In this document: positions 1-8,756 of the stretch, piece by piece
Layout of the letters: each line of letters starts with the position of its first letter
Position numbering within the stretch: position 1 is the stretch's first letter
Assembly (NCBI GenBank): GCA_002350725.1
Contig: DEFJ01000020.1
Span: forward strand, 91,335-155,334
Length of the DNA: 64,000 bases
Origin: Cyanobacteria bacterium UBA2855
GTDB lineage: Bacteria > Cyanobacteriota > Vampirovibrionia > Gastranaerophilales > Gastranaerophilaceae
Reading direction: 5' to 3'
The notes under the pieces: model-generated
Seen by the model: only the letters and a program-made list of their open reading frames with translations
What the model was told of the DNA's origin: nothing
Database searches by the model: none
Made by a program: the position numbers and the translations under genes

Positions 1-546
1 TTGCAAAATAGATTTATCAGCATATCCTATATATTTTAAATTCCTGAAATGATTATCATAATCTAGGCCGTAGCCAACTACAAACTTATCGTCTATTTCA
101 AAACAATAGTAATCAGGTTCTACATCTGTGCATCTGGCAATTTTTTTGTCTAATAATGAAACAAATTTAGTCGATTTTGTTTTAAAATTCATTGATATAT
201 AGTCTAACAAAAATTTTGCAGTAATACCTGTATCTACTATATCTTCTACAATTAGGACGTTTTTATCCGTCAAATCCGGTAACTTTATATCTACTGCATT
301 AACTTTGCCGCTTGTTGAGGTAGAATGCCCGTAGCTGGATAAACGTATAAATTCCATTGTAATCGGCATTGTTAATTGTCTTACTAAATCAGTATAAAAC
401 ATTACGGAACCTCTCAATACGCATATGGCGCAAACTTCTTCTCCTTGATAATCTTTATTTATTTTATCTGCGATTTGAGTAATTCTTTTTTGTATTTCTT
501 CTTCAGAAATTAAAATTTTTATGTTAGACAAATTTATGTTTTTCAT
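1..546 (-). CDS. hpt: Hypoxanthine phosphoribosyltransferase (3' end cut by window)
   Basis: Purine salvage enzyme that joins hypoxanthine or guanine to PRPP to give IMP or GMP in the cytoplasm. Translation from the ATG at 544-546 gives about 182 residues before the window edge. It contains the type I PRTase PRPP-binding motif VLIVEDIVDTG, and an earlier ICVLRGSV stretch that matches the pyrophosphate loop of the family. HPRTs are about 180 aa, so only the last few codons and the stop are missing. The ATG overlaps the tilS stop (ATGA), showing translational coupling. tilS-hpt is a widespread bacterial pair, often followed by ftsH, which would lie outside the window. Confidence 0.93.
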   Translation of the reverse strand, partial: MKNINLSNIKILISEEEIQKRITQIADKINKDYQGEEVCAICVLRGSVMFYTDLVRQLTMPITMEFIRLSSYGHSTSTSGKVNAVDIKLPDLTDKNVLIVEDIVDTGITAKFLLDYISMNFKTKSTKFVSLLDKKIARCTDVEPDYYCFEIDDKFVVGYGLDYDNHFRNLKYIGYADKSILQ

Positions 547-1859
547 GCTTTTTCCTCTTCTTTTCTTATGAATTGTAACTTATGGGTAACTTTATTTTTA
601 ACTTTTATTTTATCGCTGATACCTAATCCCGGAGCCCAAAAAATTTCATTTCCTTTTGCTAAAAACACTAAAGATGATTTTTCGTGCTGTGGTATTTTTT
701 TTTCGTTAAGATACTTTTTTAATTTTTGAGAACCGCCGGAGCCAAGAGGGTATATTATATCCCCATCTTTTCTTGTTCTCAACGTAAAATCAATGTTATC
801 CAAATCTACAAAGGCGAGGTTCTCTCTGTCTTTTGGAAAATTTTTAGGAATTTCTTTTGTTTCTTCAATTATTAATGTTCCTAAGTCTGTATGATATTTC
901 CCAATTGTTTTTATTTTTACCGGTTCTATTTCCGTTATTTTTGACTTGATAATTTCAATTCTTTTATTATTTACAAATAACATTAGTTGTGCTGATAAAC
1001 TTAGTGTTTTGCCGGATTTTGAATTTGAAAAATCAAAAATTGATTGTTTAATATTCAAAAGCCTTTCTTTGTCATAATCCAACCTATTTGATGTAAGAAG
1101 CTTTTTTATATATCTGTTTTGAACCGGTGTTGGAGAATTTATAAATTTTACAGTAGAATTACCAATGTCGTTTACTAAGTTATACCAAACTTCACAATCT
1201 TCTTGTGCCGACTGTGCTAAAGAATTTATTGATTCTACTGCGTTTTCGTTGATTTCTTTAAGATGGGGCATTATTTTCTGTCTGATAAAATTTCTTTTGT
1301 ATTTAATATTTGAGTTGGAAGAATCCTGATTTGGTTGTAATTTATTCTCTGTACAATACTTTTCAATTTCTTTTCTGCCTATTGTAAGCAGAGGTCTGTA
1401 ATATATATCTCTATGCTCAGCTATTCCGCAGAGTCCGTCAATTGCTGAGCCTTTTATAATTCTATATATTAAAGTTTCTGCATTGTCATCAGCATTGTGT
1501 GCCGTAAAAATAATTTGTGAAGAAAATTTGTCTGCGCATTTTTGAAAAAATAAATATCTTGCATCTCTTGCTGCTGTTTCTGTTTTTGGTGTACTTGCTT
1601 GTAATTCTTCAACGTATATTTCTACACCGATTTTTTTGCAAAATTCTCGGCAGTAATTTTCTTCTCTCTTGCTTTCTTCTCCTCTCCAATTGTGATTGAG
1701 ATGTATTGCAATAACTTTTTTATCTGTAATTTTTGATAGCGCATCAAGCAGGCACATTGAATCATAGCCTCCTGAAAATGCCACAAGGTATGGAGAATCA
1801 AGGCTTTCTAAGTTATATTTTGATATAAAAGTTCTAATTGCGTCAGAAATATTATTCAT
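543..1859 (-). CDS. tilS: tRNA(Ile)-lysidine synthase
   Basis: Converts the wobble C34 of tRNA-Ile(CAU) to lysidine so that it reads AUA, an essential function. The 438-aa protein has the N-type ATP pyrophosphatase PP-loop SGGYDS at about residues 29-34, followed by the family signature HLNHNWRG. The region after about residue 210 matches the TilS substrate-binding and C-terminal domains (end motif with FWAPGLGISDKIKV). Length is normal for the family. It overlaps the upstream Clp-N gene by 8 bp and hpt by 4 bp, so it sits inside a tightly coupled operon. Confidence 0.95.
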   Translation of the reverse strand: MNNISDAIRTFISKYNLESLDSPYLVAFSGGYDSMCLLDALSKITDKKVIAIHLNHNWRGEESKREENYCREFCKKIGVEIYVEELQASTPKTETAARDARYLFFQKCADKFSSQIIFTAHNADDNAETLIYRIIKGSAIDGLCGIAEHRDIYYRPLLTIGRKEIEKYCTENKLQPNQDSSNSNIKYKRNFIRQKIMPHLKEINENAVESINSLAQSAQEDCEVWYNLVNDIGNSTVKFINSPTPVQNRYIKKLLTSNRLDYDKERLLNIKQSIFDFSNSKSGKTLSLSAQLMLFVNNKRIEIIKSKITEIEPVKIKTIGKYHTDLGTLIIEETKEIPKNFPKDRENLAFVDLDNIDFTLRTRKDGDIIYPLGSGGSQKLKKYLNEKKIPQHEKSSLVFLAKGNEIFWAPGLGISDKIKVKNKVTHKLQFIRKEEEKA

Positions 1860-3216
1860 TGGAGAATCTCTTTATGCCTTCTCTGATTTCAAGAGAGTCT
1901 GTACCAAGCTGCTCAAGAGCATTCATTGCAAGAGAATCAGGCTCTGTCATTATTGCAAGCAATACATGTTGTGATTCTATACGCGGTTTTTTTTCAGCTT
2001 TTGCAAGTTCCCAGGCTTTTTCTAAAACGCGTTTTGCTCTTTCGGTAAAGGTTATCTCTTTGTCATAATATTCATTACCAAAACCTATTAGACCCTCAAC
2101 AACTTTACGGGCATCTCGAATAGTAATTTCTAATGCCGCAAGTACTCTTCCTCCAATACCGGTGCCTTCTGCAATGATACCCAATAAAAACATTTCAGTG
2201 CCGACAATATTTCGACCTATTCTTCTCGCTTCTTCTTTTGCAAACCTTAATATAGTAAGTGTCTCAGGCATTTGTTTTTCAATTGGTTTTATTATACTGT
2301 GTGCAAGTTTAGTTTCGTCTATTCTGAGTTCTTTTAATATGTCGTAAGCAATCCCCTTTTTTGATTTTAATACTCCAAGGACTATATGTTCAGGTAAAAC
2401 AACCGATGAGCCGAGTTCTTTTGCTGTTTGCTGAGCAACGCTCATCATTCTGAAAGCATTAGGTGTAAAAATAATTTGTCGTCCTTCGTATTCTGAGTTA
2501 CGCGATTGAACAGTTGCCAATTTATTGTTAAATTCTTCTGCTGTTACTCCGTTTTGAGCAAGTATCTGTGCAAGTTGAGATTGATTATCCTCTAGAATAG
2601 AGGATATGATTTGTTCTGTTCCTAAAATTTCATATCCTGATGCGGATAATTTTGATACTGCACGCTCAAACACCTGTTTTGACTCTTCACTGTCAAAAGC
2701 CAGAGAATCTGTTTCTTCACTTTTGTTTTGGGTTTTGTCTGCTTTATCTTCCCCTTCGGGATGAACAAGAACTTTTGTTTTTCTTTGTACCAATTTTCTT
2801 AACAAACCTCTTGCGGTAGGTACATCAAAACCAAGTGCTTCCAATGTTTTTACGTTGTTTGAATATTTATCATTAATTACAGATAAGAATATATGCTCGT
2901 ACAAAATGCTGGGATTCCCTGATTTTGATGCTAAATCAAGGGTATCTTTCAATAATATCTTCACGTGTTGTGAAAATCCCGAAATATCACCAACTTTTAA
3001 TGAGGTTGAATAGCTGATATGTTTAGTTATTTCAGTATATAAATTGTCGTAGGATATGTTATACATCCTGAAAATCTTTAATGATACACCTTTTGCTTCT
3101 GCAACCAAAGCTAATAGCAGGTGCTCAGATAAGATATTTTCGGAGTGCATTTTGCACGCAATATCCTGTGCTCTGCTTACTACATTAAGAGCTTTTTCCG
3201 TAAAACGTTCAAACAA
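1852..3216 (-). CDS. Clp-N repeat protein without ATPase domain
   Basis: A 454-aa protein made almost entirely of ClpA/ClpC-type N-terminal repeats. I count six half-repeats, at about residues 2-66, 80-140, 178-235, 249-310, 316-375 and 388-450, i.e. three tandem Clp_N domains. Each has the pattern of a first helix, then an [E/G]H-[I/L]-LL-[A/G]-[I/V] segment (SEHLLLALV, PEHIVLGVL, SQHVLLAIM). A charged linker (about 150-178) separates the first pair. No Walker A/B motif and no AAA+ module follows. In ClpC the N domain binds substrates and adaptors such as McsB and MecA. A free array could act as an adaptor, a scaffold or a competitor; that role is inference. Downstream genes tilS and hpt are co-transcribed. 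Confidence 0.88.
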   Translation of the reverse strand: MFERFTEKALNVVSRAQDIACKMHSENILSEHLLLALVAEAKGVSLKIFRMYNISYDNLYTEITKHISYSTSLKVGDISGFSQHVKILLKDTLDLASKSGNPSILYEHIFLSVINDKYSNNVKTLEALGFDVPTARGLLRKLVQRKTKVLVHPEGEDKADKTQNKSEETDSLAFDSEESKQVFERAVSKLSASGYEILGTEQIISSILEDNQSQLAQILAQNGVTAEEFNNKLATVQSRNSEYEGRQIIFTPNAFRMMSVAQQTAKELGSSVVLPEHIVLGVLKSKKGIAYDILKELRIDETKLAHSIIKPIEKQMPETLTILRFAKEEARRIGRNIVGTEMFLLGIIAEGTGIGGRVLAALEITIRDARKVVEGLIGFGNEYYDKEITFTERAKRVLEKAWELAKAEKKPRIESQHVLLAIMTEPDSLAMNALEQLGTDSLEIREGIKRFSNE

Positions 3217-3219
3217 TGG

Positions 3220-3501
3220 TTATTCCTCTTCTTCGTCTTCTTCGTCTTGTAAATTTTCTACATATTCTGCGACTTTGTTGAATTCATCATCGTCATCTAT
3301 TGTTTCAAATATGTAATCTTCGCCGTCTTTTGTTAATCTCATGATTACAATTTCAGCCTCATCGCTTTCGTCTTCATCTTCTGAAGGAAGGAGCAGCGCA
3401 TATTCTTGCTCGTCAACTTCTACAATATCATAAAGCTCAAATGTTATAACGTTACCTTCTTCGTCAATTGTTTCAATTAAATGATTTTCTTCGTTTTCCA
3501 T
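3220..3501 (-). CDS. DUF1292 (YrzB-like) acidic protein
   Basis: A 93-aa, very acidic protein matching the DUF1292 family (B. subtilis YrzB). It opens with IETIDEEGNVITFELYD and continues with VDEQEYALLLP, the family's typical beta-rich core, and ends in an Asp/Glu tail. Function unknown in the family. In Firmicutes it is regularly encoded beside ruvX/yqgF, and the same neighbourhood is kept here (ruvX 16 bp upstream, Clp-N protein 3 bp downstream), which supports the call. The long acidic C-terminus is low complexity and probably disordered. Confidence 0.85.
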   Translation of the reverse strand: MENEENHLIETIDEEGNVITFELYDIVEVDEQEYALLLPSEDEDESDEAEIVIMRLTKDGEDYIFETIDDDDEFNKVAEYVENLQDEEDEEEE

Positions 3502-3517
3502 TTCTAACCTCTTTCTT

Positions 3518-3925
3518 TTATTTATTTCCTCTTGCTAAATATTGTTCTAATATTAACCTTGCGCTTTCTATATCGACAAGGCCTTTATCTTTTCTGAAGT
3601 CGATTTTTCTTTCTCTAAGATTTTCTTCTGCCGTGTCGGAAGTCAATCTTTCATCTTCATAAATGATATCATAATCTCGAAGTTTTTGTGAAAAATCTAT
3701 GCAATCTTGAGCCTGAGTACCTTTGGTACCATCCATATTTATTGGAACTCCAATTACAATTTTTTCGACGTGATTTTCTTTCGCTATTTTATTTATAGTG
3801 TCAATGGCAATGTTTTCAGGAACTCTGGGAATATATGAATGCCCGTTTGCAAGCATTAAAAGGAAATCGCTCAGTGCAATTCCAATTCTTTTTGTTCCAA
3901 TGTCAAGAGCCATTATTTTATACAT
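3518..3925 (-). CDS. ruvX: Putative pre-16S rRNA nuclease / Holliday junction resolvase-like YqgF
   Basis: A 135-aa protein of the RNase H-like YqgF family. It starts with the family hallmark ALDIGTKRIGIALSD (first catalytic Asp). It also shows VIGVPINMDGT and DERLTSDTAEENL, the usual second and third acidic blocks. YqgF trims the 5' end of pre-16S rRNA in E. coli and has also been proposed to act as a Holliday junction resolvase. Its start overlaps the stop of the upstream 532-aa gene by 8 bp. Length is typical (about 135-140 aa). Confidence 0.93.
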   Translation of the reverse strand: MYKIMALDIGTKRIGIALSDFLLMLANGHSYIPRVPENIAIDTINKIAKENHVEKIVIGVPINMDGTKGTQAQDCIDFSQKLRDYDIIYEDERLTSDTAEENLRERKIDFRKDKGLVDIESARLILEQYLARGNK

Positions 3926-5516
3926 TTTTTACCCATTTACTTTCTATAGATGTAATAATATCATCAAGCTGTTTTAATGTAAATTTATTCTGATTTTCTT
4001 CCGTATTGTATTTTAATGTAAAATAATATTCATAGATACTGCGTCTTAAAATATTCTTTAATAATTCTTCAAACTTATTTTTATCAAAATATAGTCGGTA
4101 TAATTTATCAGCAAGTTTTGTGTTGTCGGCGATATGTTCCATATAAGAACATACCAATAAGCGTTCCCTTCTTATCTCATATTCTTCAGGATAAAAAATG
4201 CTGCTAATATATTTGTTTATTAAAGTGTCAAAGTCAAAATCTTTAGATAGGACTTCTGAGTCTGTAATTTCTAAAAAAGCTTCAAATTCGGAACTGTAAT
4301 GTGAATCTAAAAACCAGTGAGCACAAAAATCTGCATCAATTATTTCTTGAAAGTCTTTGTTGCTTATTTCTTTTTCTTTATAAGTTTCAGATAAAACTTT
4401 TACTAGATCCGTCTTATCAGGTTCTATGTCTGCCATTATATTTTTCCAACAAACATATTCATATGGTAAAAGCCATCCGGAATTTTTCGTATATGAAATT
4501 TCCTCCCCTCTTTTTATTAGCGTAATCAGAGCTTCCGGAGTAAGAGGAAGATTTTTTTCGTCTTTGTAAAAACGTTCAATTATTTTATCGCATTCAAATT
4601 CTGATATATCGTTAAACCCAAAGCAATCGCGTATACCCGAGTAATCGTTAATAACAACTGCAACAAACTGTATTCTTGAAGTTTTAATATTTTTTCTTGA
4701 AAAAATAAGTGCTTGATTGCCATGCCCGTCAGGATATGTTGCACAACAGCGATATGGAACAGATGCAGATAATAATTCTTTATAAAATTGTTTCGTATTA
4801 TCGGTTCTTATTCCGCTAAGCTTTAGCATAGAAATATTTTTCTTTACCAAATTTTGTAAATCGCCGCTTAAAGACTCAACAATACTGTTTAAGGCATGAT
4901 AAGCGAGTTGTGAGTGTGAGGTTCCTAATATATTCAGCGCTTCTTTACCTATGTTTGAAGCGGGAGCTGATAGAAACACAGGTATCAAGACATTTGCCAA
5001 AGCATCCTCTTTATAGTCGTCTGATAAAGACTGTATTAACAGTAATCTGTCTTTTTCATCTACAGAGGATACAAAATCTAAGAAATCAATTTGAACTTCA
5101 GGATTTGCTATAGCATTTTCCAATAACTCTTTTGTGTCATGGTCTAAGATATCGACATCCAATCCTGACAGGTTTTCAAAATCTTCATATTTCCAATCGG
5201 TCTCTAATTCTCTTAGATAGCTTAAAACTATTATTTTTACTTCGCTGGAGGTAAAATTATTTTTTAAAACTTCCCATAATTTTAAAATAAGAACATCTTT
5301 TTTTATGTATCTTTTAAGTAAAAATCTTATAATTTTTTCTTTAGATGTATTTGCGTGTAACAATTCTTTAAACAAAATCTTCTCAATAGTTTGAGAATCT
5401 GATTGATTATCTAATCGGCTTACTCTTTGCAATAAAATTTTAGGGTCGTCTACGTCTTTACAATCCTCAATAATACTCAAAATTTCTGCTTTTATTTCAA
5501 AGGGATTTAGCTGCAT
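3918..5516 (-). CDS. Uncharacterised helical-repeat-like protein
   Basis: I do not recognise a family. The protein is about 532 aa from the ATG at 5514-5516. A longer frame opens 33 bp upstream at 5549, but that ATG lies inside the preceding gene without a ribosome binding site. The N-terminal 250 residues are alternating amphipathic helices rich in Leu/Ile, resembling HEAT/ARM repeats. A middle block around residues 260-330 looks mixed alpha/beta, and the C-terminal third is charged and helical. No transmembrane segment or signal peptide. It lies between the ClpX-type zinc-finger gene (4 bp upstream) and ruvX (8-bp overlap), so it belongs to the same operon; a scaffold role is only a guess. 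Confidence 0.8.
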   Translation of the reverse strand: MQLNPFEIKAEILSIIEDCKDVDDPKILLQRVSRLDNQSDSQTIEKILFKELLHANTSKEKIIRFLLKRYIKKDVLILKLWEVLKNNFTSSEVKIIVLSYLRELETDWKYEDFENLSGLDVDILDHDTKELLENAIANPEVQIDFLDFVSSVDEKDRLLLIQSLSDDYKEDALANVLIPVFLSAPASNIGKEALNILGTSHSQLAYHALNSIVESLSGDLQNLVKKNISMLKLSGIRTDNTKQFYKELLSASVPYRCCATYPDGHGNQALIFSRKNIKTSRIQFVAVVINDYSGIRDCFGFNDISEFECDKIIERFYKDEKNLPLTPEALITLIKRGEEISYTKNSGWLLPYEYVCWKNIMADIEPDKTDLVKVLSETYKEKEISNKDFQEIIDADFCAHWFLDSHYSSEFEAFLEITDSEVLSKDFDFDTLINKYISSIFYPEEYEIRRERLLVCSYMEHIADNTKLADKLYRLYFDKNKFEELLKNILRRSIYEYYFTLKYNTEENQNKFTLKQLDDIITSIESKWVKNV

Positions 5517-5520
5517 AAGG

Positions 5521-5784
5521 TTATCTTCTGGCCTTTCCCCAGAATGCATCCAAAATTTGCTGAGCTTCAGCAGAAGGCACTCTGTCGTTTAGTATCAGAT
5601 ATTGAACTGCTATCATTGCGCACTCAGAGCAAATATTAACTCCCGGTCCTTGCACCATTTTTAAGACTTGTGTATTAGGTCGTCCGCAAAAGCTGCAAAA
5701 CACAGCATCGTCATTGTGAGTTTCTTCTTTATGGCTGTGTTTTTCCCTTTTTGAGCCTAATGCGACAACTTTATCTTCTGACAT
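5521..5784 (-). CDS. Stand-alone ClpX-type C4 zinc-finger protein
   Basis: An 87-aa protein from the ATG at 5782-5784, chosen because an AAGGAG Shine-Dalgarno lies just upstream (a longer frame starts at 5808 without one). After a charged N-terminus it has CSFCGRP...GPGVNICSECA, a four-cysteine finger identical in layout to the ClpX zinc-binding domain (CSFCGK...G..vyIC.eC). Nothing of the ClpX AAA+ module follows; the gene ends about 30 residues later. In ClpX this domain dimerises and docks adaptors such as SspB and substrates such as lambda O. It is the first gene of the minus-strand operon that also carries the Clp-N array. Confidence 0.85.
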   Translation of the reverse strand: MSEDKVVALGSKREKHSHKEETHNDDAVFCSFCGRPNTQVLKMVQGPGVNICSECAMIAVQYLILNDRVPSAEAQQILDAFWGKARR

Positions 5785-5913
5785 ATATTTCTCCTTATAA
5801 CCGAACAACCAAATTCTCTTGTGTGTCTAGTATAACATAAAATATATTTTTAACAAAATATACAAATTTTGTAATCTTATATGCTTTTCCAAAATATCAT
5901 ACAATTAACCGAT

Positions 5914-5942
5914 TTGACTTGAATAAAAATATATAGTATTAT
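5914..5942 (+). promoter_or_regulatory. Probable sigma-70 promoter for the TPR lipoprotein gene
   Basis: TTGACT (5914-5919), 17 bp, TATTAT (5937-5942), about 35 bp before the ATG at 5978. Near-consensus hexamers with ideal spacing in the divergent intergenic region. Confidence 0.65.
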
Positions 5943-5977
5943 TCATAATTATTGGAGAGATTTGAGAGGGTTTATTG

Positions 5978-6583
5978 ATGAAAAAAGCATTTTTGCTTAT
6001 TTGTATATTGTCTATATCCGTTGTAACAACTGCTTGCATAAATAATTTTGCTGTACAAGAATTGAATAATAAAGCAATGTCATTTATGGAGCAGGGTAAT
6101 TATCAGGAAGCAATAGAAAGGCTACGTTCAAGTATTGATTTAGACGATTCGGTTTTTGAATCTCATTATAATTTGGCTGTTGCTTATACAAAATCTGATG
6201 ATTATGTAAATGCTATGAAGGCTTATCAAAAAGCTATATCCTTGAAACCGGATTTCGCGGACAGTTATTATTCACTTGCGGTTACAGAAGAAAATCTTTC
6301 TACTGATTTAAAAGCAGGGTTATTAACTTTGGATGATGATGGTAATATTATCAAAAAGGAAGAACCTAAAGCTGAAAATGCTTCTGCTGAGGACGAATAT
6401 GATGTAATGCCTGCTCCGGTTAAACTTACTCCTGCAGAAGAAGTTTATTATAAAGATTTGTTAACTGATGCTGTAAAAAATTATAATCTATATCTTTCTA
6501 AAGGTGAAAAAATAGATGATATTGAGGAAGTAAAAAAACATATCTCTGATTTAGAAGCAAAGATTAATCCTGTTGAAGAGTAG
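5978..6583 (+). CDS. TPR-repeat lipoprotein
   Basis: About 201 aa from the ATG at 5978 (GAGAGGG lies upstream; a TTG in frame at 5975 is less likely). A signal peptide ends in a lipobox-like VVTTAC, so Cys about 20 is probably lipidated and the protein membrane anchored. Two to three TPR units follow (AMSFMEQGNYQEAIERL; SHYNLAVAYTKSDDYVNAM; AYQKAISLKPDFADSYYSLA), then an acidic linker and a helical tail. TPRs mediate protein contacts; partner unknown. The next gene is lgt, the enzyme that lipidates such proteins, starting 2 bp after the stop. Confidence 0.85.
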   Translation: MKKAFLLICILSISVVTTACINNFAVQELNNKAMSFMEQGNYQEAIERLRSSIDLDDSVFESHYNLAVAYTKSDDYVNAMKAYQKAISLKPDFADSYYSLAVTEENLSTDLKAGLLTLDDDGNIIKKEEPKAENASAEDEYDVMPAPVKLTPAEEVYYKDLLTDAVKNYNLYLSKGEKIDDIEEVKKHISDLEAKINPVEE

Positions 6584-6585
6584 AT

Positions 6586-7383
6586 ATGATTTTTAAGTCC
6601 CCTGGTAGTGTAATTTTTTCAATTGGAGATTTTAATATATATGCCTATGGTGTCACTATGGCATTAGCTTGTCTTGTTGGTATTGTTGTTTCACATCTTG
6701 TATGTAAGAAATTTTACCCCGAGGAAAATGCTGATAATATATGGGATATTTCGCTTGTACTGTTAATTTCCGGTTTTATCGGCGCTCGTTTGTACTTTTG
6801 CATGTTAAATCCTATTTATTATCTTGGGGAACCGCTAAAAATTTTAAATTTCAGAGAAGGCGGGCTTTCTGTTCATGGCGGTTTAGCCGCAGGTATCGGA
6901 GCAATACTTGTTATGTGCAAGAAATATAAAACAAGCATTCCAAAATTCTTGGATGTCTTTTCTTGCGGTATGCCAATTGCTCAAAGTATCGGACGCTGGG
7001 GAAATTTCTTTAACTCCGAAGCCTTTGGTGCTCCGACGAATTTGCCTTTGAAATTGTATGTTCCGCTTTCAAATCGCCCTATAGGAATGGAAAATATCGA
7101 ATATTTTCATCCGACGTTTTTGTATGAGAGCATTTTAGACTTTTTAGTATTTTTAATCCTTCTTCATGTGATAAGTCGTAATAACAAAGCAAGAAAAGGT
7201 TTGACGTTCTTTTGTTACTTATTCTTGTATGGTGCAGTCAGATTTTTTGTTGAAGCGTTAAGAGTAGATAGTGCTTTAAATATTCAAGGTATACCTGTTG
7301 CTCAGGCTGTTTCTATTGTTTTAATGTCGGTCGGACTTATAGGTTTTCTAATTATAAATTTTAAAATAAATAAAATTAGGTAG
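6586..7383 (+). CDS. lgt: Prolipoprotein diacylglyceryl transferase
   Basis: Transfers diacylglycerol from phosphatidylglycerol to the lipobox Cys of prolipoproteins, the first step of lipoprotein maturation in the inner membrane. The 265-aa polytopic protein has the family motifs GGLSVHGGLAAG and IGRWGNFFNSEAFG, the second being the Lgt signature with the conserved Arg and Asn. Length is standard. Start ATG is 2 bp after the TPR lipoprotein stop, so the two are probably co-transcribed, a fitting pairing since the upstream product is itself a substrate. Confidence 0.95.
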   Translation: MIFKSPGSVIFSIGDFNIYAYGVTMALACLVGIVVSHLVCKKFYPEENADNIWDISLVLLISGFIGARLYFCMLNPIYYLGEPLKILNFREGGLSVHGGLAAGIGAILVMCKKYKTSIPKFLDVFSCGMPIAQSIGRWGNFFNSEAFGAPTNLPLKLYVPLSNRPIGMENIEYFHPTFLYESILDFLVFLILLHVISRNNKARKGLTFFCYLFLYGAVRFFVEALRVDSALNIQGIPVAQAVSIVLMSVGLIGFLIINFKINKIR

Positions 7384-7444
7384 TGCAAAATATTCTGATT
7401 TAATGTATAATTTTTATATAAATATGGTTTCATAGGGGGGAAAC

Positions 7445-8680
7445 ATGTCAATTGATGATGCTTTGGTTATGATACTTGCAGGTGGTGAGGGTAAAAGATT
7501 GCTTCCGCTCACAAAAGATAGAGCAAAACCTGCAGTTCCGTTTGGCGGACGTTATAGGATTATTGATTTCGTGTTGAACAATTTCATTAATTCAGGCTTT
7601 TTTAAGATAAAAGTTTTAACGCAGTATAAATCGGATTCTTTAAATAAGCATATAACCAGAGGCTGGGCATTATCTCCGTTTCTTAATCAATATGTTGACT
7701 TAGCTCCGGCACAAATGAGAACAGGTCAGGATTGGTATAAGGGTACTGCTGACGCTATTTTCCAAAATATATTCCATATTCATGATGAAGATCCCGATTA
7801 TGTTTGTATTTTTGGCGGGGATCACATTTACAAAATGGATGTATCTCAGATGCTCAATTATCATAAAGATAGAAATGCTGATTTGACAATTTCTGCAATT
7901 CCAATTCCGATAGAAGAAGCTTCTGAGTTTGGAATTATTGAAGTTGATGATAATTGGAAACTTATAAATTTCGTTGAAAAGCCTAAAGATAAACCAAAAT
8001 CAATCCCGGGAAATCCTAATATGTGCTTAGCTTCTATGGGCAATTACATCTTTAATAAAAATATACTTGTCGATGCTATTACAAGAGATTCAAAACTTGA
8101 TAATTCAAATCATGATTTTGGCAAAAACGTAATACCTATGCTGTTGCAAGAGGGTAAAAGAATCTATATTTATAACTTCGCTGATAACGCATTTCCGGGT
8201 ATTTCTGATGCAGAACGCGGATATTGGCGTGATGTAGGAAGTATTGATGCGTATTGGCAAGCAAATATGGATTTACTTTCAGCAAATCCGGAATTGAATT
8301 TATATTCAAAAGATTGGCCATTAAGAACCTTTAATTATAATTATCCTCCGGCAAAATTTATTTGGCAGGAAGGTGATCGTGTTGGTATGGCAACAAATTC
8401 AATGGTTTCCGAGGGCTGTATCGTATCCGGGGGCAGCATTTCTCTTTGTGTACTTTCTCCTAAGGTCAGAATAAACAGTTATTCGCAGGTATATGAAAGT
8501 ATTTTGATGGAAAATGTTGAGGTTGGAAGGTATTCCAAAATTCGCCGTGCAATTATAGATAAAAATGTAATAATCCCGCCAAATACGCGTATAGGTTTTG
8601 ACAGGGAAGAAGACGAACGCAGAGGCTTTCATGTTTCAAGCGGTGGTGTTACCGTTGTTCCAAAGGGTGCTATTCTTTAG
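7445..8680 (+). CDS. glgC: Glucose-1-phosphate adenylyltransferase
   Basis: Makes ADP-glucose for glycogen synthesis. The 411-aa protein has AGGEGKRLLPLTKDRAKPAV (nucleotide binding), FGGRYRIIDFVLNNFINSG, the catalytic Asp region FGGDHIYKMD and the sugar-phosphate binding FVEKPKDKP. A left-handed beta-helix domain occupies the C-terminus. A GGGGGG ribosome-binding stretch sits just before the ATG and TATAAT at 7405-7410 may be its -10 box. No glgA or glgB is in the window, so the rest of the pathway lies elsewhere. Confidence 0.95.
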   Translation: MSIDDALVMILAGGEGKRLLPLTKDRAKPAVPFGGRYRIIDFVLNNFINSGFFKIKVLTQYKSDSLNKHITRGWALSPFLNQYVDLAPAQMRTGQDWYKGTADAIFQNIFHIHDEDPDYVCIFGGDHIYKMDVSQMLNYHKDRNADLTISAIPIPIEEASEFGIIEVDDNWKLINFVEKPKDKPKSIPGNPNMCLASMGNYIFNKNILVDAITRDSKLDNSNHDFGKNVIPMLLQEGKRIYIYNFADNAFPGISDAERGYWRDVGSIDAYWQANMDLLSANPELNLYSKDWPLRTFNYNYPPAKFIWQEGDRVGMATNSMVSEGCIVSGGSISLCVLSPKVRINSYSQVYESILMENVEVGRYSKIRRAIIDKNVIIPPNTRIGFDREEDERRGFHVSSGGVTVVPKGAIL

Positions 8681-8756
8681 TAATAAAATTTGAACATCAG
8701 TAGATTGTCCTTATATCTGATTGCATTTATTTGAATATCAGGATAAAATCTTTATT

